Source: Parasponia andersonii
Lineage: Eukaryota; Streptophyta; Magnoliopsida; Rosales; Cannabaceae
Assembly (NCBI GenBank): GCA_002914805.1
Contig: JXTB01000024.1
Location: 581,525 to 645,524 of the forward strand
Direction of reading: 5' to 3'
Length of the DNA: 64,000 bases
Shown here in pieces: positions 60,485 through 64,000 of this stretch. A program made the translations under genes and the position numbers. The first letter of the stretch is position 1. Every line of letters starts with the position of its first letter. The notes below the pieces were generated by a model. The model had not been told where the DNA came from, ran no database searches, and saw nothing but the letters and a program-made list of their open reading frames with translations.

Positions 60485-60712
60485 TATTAGGAAATATTTT
60501 ATGTAAATATCTTGTAATATTCTGCATATTTATTTTCCTAAGATGGTGTAAACAAAATCCCACTAAAAGTGAATGAATCACAGCTTCTATGTCTTAGGAT
60601 TAGATAGGATTGATTCATAATTAATTATTATACGTGTATATATGTTGTACTCTGTCATTATGAAATATACAATCAAAAGCCTTTTCTTCATCTTATATTC
60701 GTATTCTTTAGA
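60485..60712 (+). repeat. 3' LTR of the Ty1/copia element
   Basis: It has the same termini as the left copy. It is preceded by the polypurine tract GAGGGGGAG (60476-60484) and followed by the target duplication AATAT. Confidence 0.88.
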
Positions 60713-60717
60713 AATAT

Positions 60718-62829
60718 AAAAAGATAAATAGTTTTAAAAAGGAGAATGAGGAAAAAAAACAACGTTACAAAAGAGAATATAGAAAAGTAACAGTTATTTG
60801 TAAAAATAGAATTGGATTACAAAAAAAAAAAAAAAACATGATTTCCTTTTAAGTATATTTTGTTTTTAAATCTTTAAAATTTTTCCTTTTAAAAATAGAA
60901 TTACAATAACAAAAAAATTAAATACAAAGGAAATCACATATAGTATATCTATACAATTTGACAAATCCTCCTATAGGAACAAAATTATTTCAATAACTTT
61001 ATAACAACATAATAATTTTACAATGGTATTAATAACAATCTACTTTGCTTCTTTTCTTGTCCTTCTTGATATAAGACCTCCATCTTTCTCTTTGCCAATT
61101 AAGGCAGCAAAATTCTTCATTAGGAATTATACGTGATAACTTTTTTTATATCTATTATAAATATATAATATATGTAGATAAATATATTTAAATATATATA
61201 TATATATAATAATTTAACTCAGATATATTAGAATATTACTAATATATGGCAAATTTTTAAGATAATTTTGTTTCTAAATGTCTATCTAGCCACTTAAGAA
61301 ATCATTTCTCACTGATACAAGAAAAAAATTTCAAGCAATTAGATTAATAGACAAAAATGTATTAACATGGAAGAGAATTTGTCATATATATTATAATAGT
61401 CAAATAATTGGAAAAAGATCATAATAGTATAATAGTCAAATAATTGGAAAAAGATCATAATAGTATAGCCTAAATCTGTCCAAAAACTACAGGGTGAATA
61501 ATAACTAAAATAAAAAAGAATGAATAGGAAGAAAATAATTTTAAAAGAAAAAGCTGTGAAAGAATACTTAGGCATAGTTTTTAAGGGCGAGGCGAAAAAA
61601 AAGACGAGGAAGGAAAACTCTGAAAATATAGAAAATTTGGGAGAGATAGAAAAGGACCAAGGGAATAATAAAAATACATTTGCTGGAATAAATTCTTTAG
61701 TTGAATGCAACAGTAAACTGTTGTTTTAACCAGACCAAAAAACAATTAGAATAAAAAGATAAATCACAATATTCACACATAAATCTAACAAAGAATTTCA
61801 AAGCTAAAATCTTGATAAAACTGCCAACAAAGCTCTAATCCGACGACTAATTCCCAAAATATTTTTGGAACAAAACTGTAAAACTACTCCTTAACAACAA
61901 ACCAGATTTATCATAGAATGACTCAAGCCATTATACACAATAATTTGTGGGCAGACACAATAATTTGTGGGCAGCTAGTGTATTACTCTATATGATCAAA
62001 GAATACATACTCATCATTGCCAAATATATAAAGAGTTACAAAATATAATGGGAAAAAAATTAAAACTAAACTAAGTAAAAGAAAAAAAAAAGGAAAAAAA
62101 AAGGAAGTTTAAGTGAAAGGGATGAAAAAAAGAGAACACAAAATTAGCCAACAAAAAGAAAAAAGAAGTGAAAAAACAAAAGCTAGAAAAAACGACTCAC
62201 TAAAAGGGCATACAAAAAAAAAAGATGTGAAATACAGAAGTATTAAAAGAACTATAACAACATTTTATAACATTCAAACCAGAAATAGGGAGACAAATAT
62301 TTATACGTAATTAGTGCAAGTCAAACAATACAGATTAATTAAAAGCAGAATAAAATATAAGTAAACGAAAATATAAAAAATTTAATGAAATATTCTAACA
62401 TCACACAATATCCAAGAGAGCAATAATGAAATAAATGTATCAATAGTATATTAATAACACAGAAAATAGACATTAATTAACTACAGAACAAAATGCAGAC
62501 ATAACTAAAAGAAAAAAAAAACAAATATAAAAGCAGATGAATACGATATAATAAATAAATATATATATATTTATATATAAAATACCTGCTTCCAAAAAGA
62601 GCCATCGTAACCAACTTTTAGGAAAATACAGATTATCCACAGATCATAGAAGAGGGTAGATAAAACAATAGTGAAATCAGTAAAGCAAGATCACAACAAT
62701 TTTAGTCAGCTATGAAGAAAGAAGAAGGTCAAGGGAAGTAGGATATGAAAAATACTAAAACATGTATATAACCAAATAAAAGTAAAGTATGTATAAAAGG
62801 CAATAAATTCAAACTAAATAGGTAGCAGC
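60718..62829. other. AT-rich intergenic DNA
   Basis: No gene is visible. A 36-base tandem duplication lies at 61395-61466 and a 19-base one (ACAATAATTTGTGGGCAG) at about 61937-61975. Lys-rich open frames here are low-complexity A-rich DNA. Confidence 0.55.
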
Positions 62830-64000
62830 TGTGAAATCCCTTAAAAAATTGTAAGGACAGATTGGTCTTTTGACCCGATATATATAAAAGAAAATTAAGT
62901 TAAATTATTAGATGAATTTGGATGGATTTGAGTCTAGGTTCATTTGGACGAAAATGTAAGAAAAGTTTGAAAATTACGGTCAAAATGTAATTATTCAAAG
63001 GTCTTTTTGAGAAGATTTTCAGAAAACTGGGTCCAAGTGCAAATAAGCAAAACAGTGCTCAATTAACCAGAAACTAACACATGGTGCTACAGTTACGAAA
63101 ATTGCCCATAAATACCTGTATTTTCTCTTTCTTTTTCGATTTAGTCCCCAGAGCAAAAACCCAAAACCCGAAATCCGGCAAAACTCTGTTAAGCTAACTC
63201 TGGCCTCCATTGCCCCGCGCCACTGACCAGTGTCGATGTCCCCCTGCCGAACGAAGCTTCAGCTGCCAGAATCAGCCTCCCAGAGCTGCCGATCGCTGGA
63301 AAAACGCAAAAAATACCGCGGTTTATTTTGCTCGCCGGAGCCGATTCTGGCCACAGTTCACCGCGAAACTGGTCGCTGTGGACTCGTCTCCTGATAAGCA
63401 ATCTGGTGGTAGGTACCTCATGTCTCAATTTTGCTCTGTTTGATTTTAATTTCGTTGGACAGTTTTATGTGTAAATAGTTTTGAAATTGATTTTTCGATC
63501 GGACCGTTAAATTTTAAAACTAATATTATTTTTGGAATCTCTATTGAAAATGGTGAAAATGAGATATATATTAACTATGTTCTGAAACGGGTTTGAAAAA
63601 TGAAATCGGACGGCTCAGATTTGTCTCGATTTGTGTGAAGTAGGACCGTATCTAAATTTGACAAATTATATGACTAACCTAGGGTTTTTGGGTGATCTGA
63701 ATTCAGTGATGAAGTCCGTTTCATGATTTAAAGCTCCGTTTGAGAATCAAGTTTTCAAACCAAAAAACCAAAGTTTCGAAAACGACATCCTCTCTTCCAA
63801 ACGACGCCAAATTTTTTCCATAATCTTGTAACGCTAGTTGGACGCTTGATTGAGATAGAGATTCGATTACTTGATCTCCAAATTGGTTTAATTTTGATTT
63901 TCACATATTTTTGATAAATATGGAATTTTATGAAATAGTTTATAAAAATTGTGTTTATATTTGTTTTGACCTGATTTGATATATAAACTGCTTAGGAGGC
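62830..64000 (+). repeat. Second long-LTR-like copy, cut by the right edge
   Basis: It starts TGTGAAATCCC. It shares with the 46823 copy the blocks GACAAATTATATGNCTAACC, GAATTCAGNGANGNNGTCCG and GAGATAGAGATTCNATTAC, in the same order and strand, with about 70% similarity by eye. Its GC-rich block at 63190-63420 is open in both strands but matches no gene I recognise. Confidence 0.45.

Larger units (their letters stand above)
55294..60712 (+). mobile_element. Decayed Ty1/copia LTR retrotransposon with nested insertion
   Basis: The 5.4-kb element has short LTRs (about 238 and 228 bp) bounded by the target duplication AATAT at 55289-55293 and 60713-60717. A primer site follows the left LTR and a polypurine tract precedes the right one. 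Domains run gag, protease, integrase, reverse transcriptase, RNase H, which is the copia order. Many TAG/TGA stops, a 34-bp internal duplication, a catalytic substitution in integrase and a nested solo LTR make it non-functional. Confidence 0.93.

Noticed and set aside
61520..62310. Lys-rich small open frames
   Set aside because: Composition reflects A-rich DNA, with no domains, conserved motifs or splice context.
63189..63443. Overlapping open frames in the GC-rich block
   Set aside because: Both strands are open because of local GC content. The block lies in an LTR-like repeat shared with 46823-48830.
1..64000. CRISPR arrays, bacterial operons, rRNA genes
   Set aside because: The window is plant nuclear DNA. 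The regular arrays at 25.7-26.9 kb have no spacers and are retrotransposon minisatellites.
46823..64000. One giant element with LTRs at 46823 and 62830
   Set aside because: The two copies are too diverged for a pair that would have been identical at insertion. The sequence between them belongs to a Helitron and a copia element with its own target duplication.

Overview
This is a eukaryotic nuclear window from a flowering plant, most likely a eudicot. The evidence is AT-rich intergenic DNA, GT-AG introns, plant-type MKP1, HEXO1 and MTP11 genes, and plant families of Ty3/gypsy, Ty1/copia, Helitron and SINE elements. The species cannot be fixed from sequence alone. There is one ambiguous base, at 26650.

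Three intact host genes are present. (1) A single-exon MKP1-type dual-specificity phosphatase lies at 6477-9017 on the minus strand. (2) A 15-exon beta-hexosaminidase of the HEXO1 type lies at 11373-18543 on the minus strand. It reads toward MKP1, so the two are tandem in one orientation. From memory, the Arabidopsis counterparts are adjacent (At3g55260, At3g55270), which suggests conserved microsynteny. (3) A 6-exon MTP11-type manganese CDF transporter lies at 39857-43579 on the plus strand. All splice phases in both multi-exon models close without a frameshift, giving 552 aa and 394 aa.

Most of the remainder is transposon-derived. A 12.65-kb Ty3/gypsy element (20816-33469) is complete from LTR to LTR with a 5-bp target duplication (ATTAT), but its genes are decayed. 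Its gag-pol reads on the minus strand. Between integrase and the 3' LTR it carries an intron-containing gene on the opposite strand and two unrelated tandem-repeat arrays. A truncated Helitron Rep-helicase pseudogene fills 48840-53070. A decayed 5.4-kb Ty1/copia element (55294-60712, target duplication AATAT) has unusual LTR ends and a nested solo LTR of another family. Two diverged long-LTR-like sequences of one family start near 46823 and 62830. A SINE with target duplications sits in a HEXO1 intron, and MITE-like elements lie in the first 4 kb.

The most notable structure is the gypsy 3' region. The decayed antisense gene (exons about 21967-25094) has splice sites that keep one reading frame at the two junctions checked. 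It runs toward pol, and the two converge on a 73-bp array and a 100-bp array. This fits the antisense-ORF-bearing Tat-like lineage, in which such tandem arrays are a known seed of satellite DNA.
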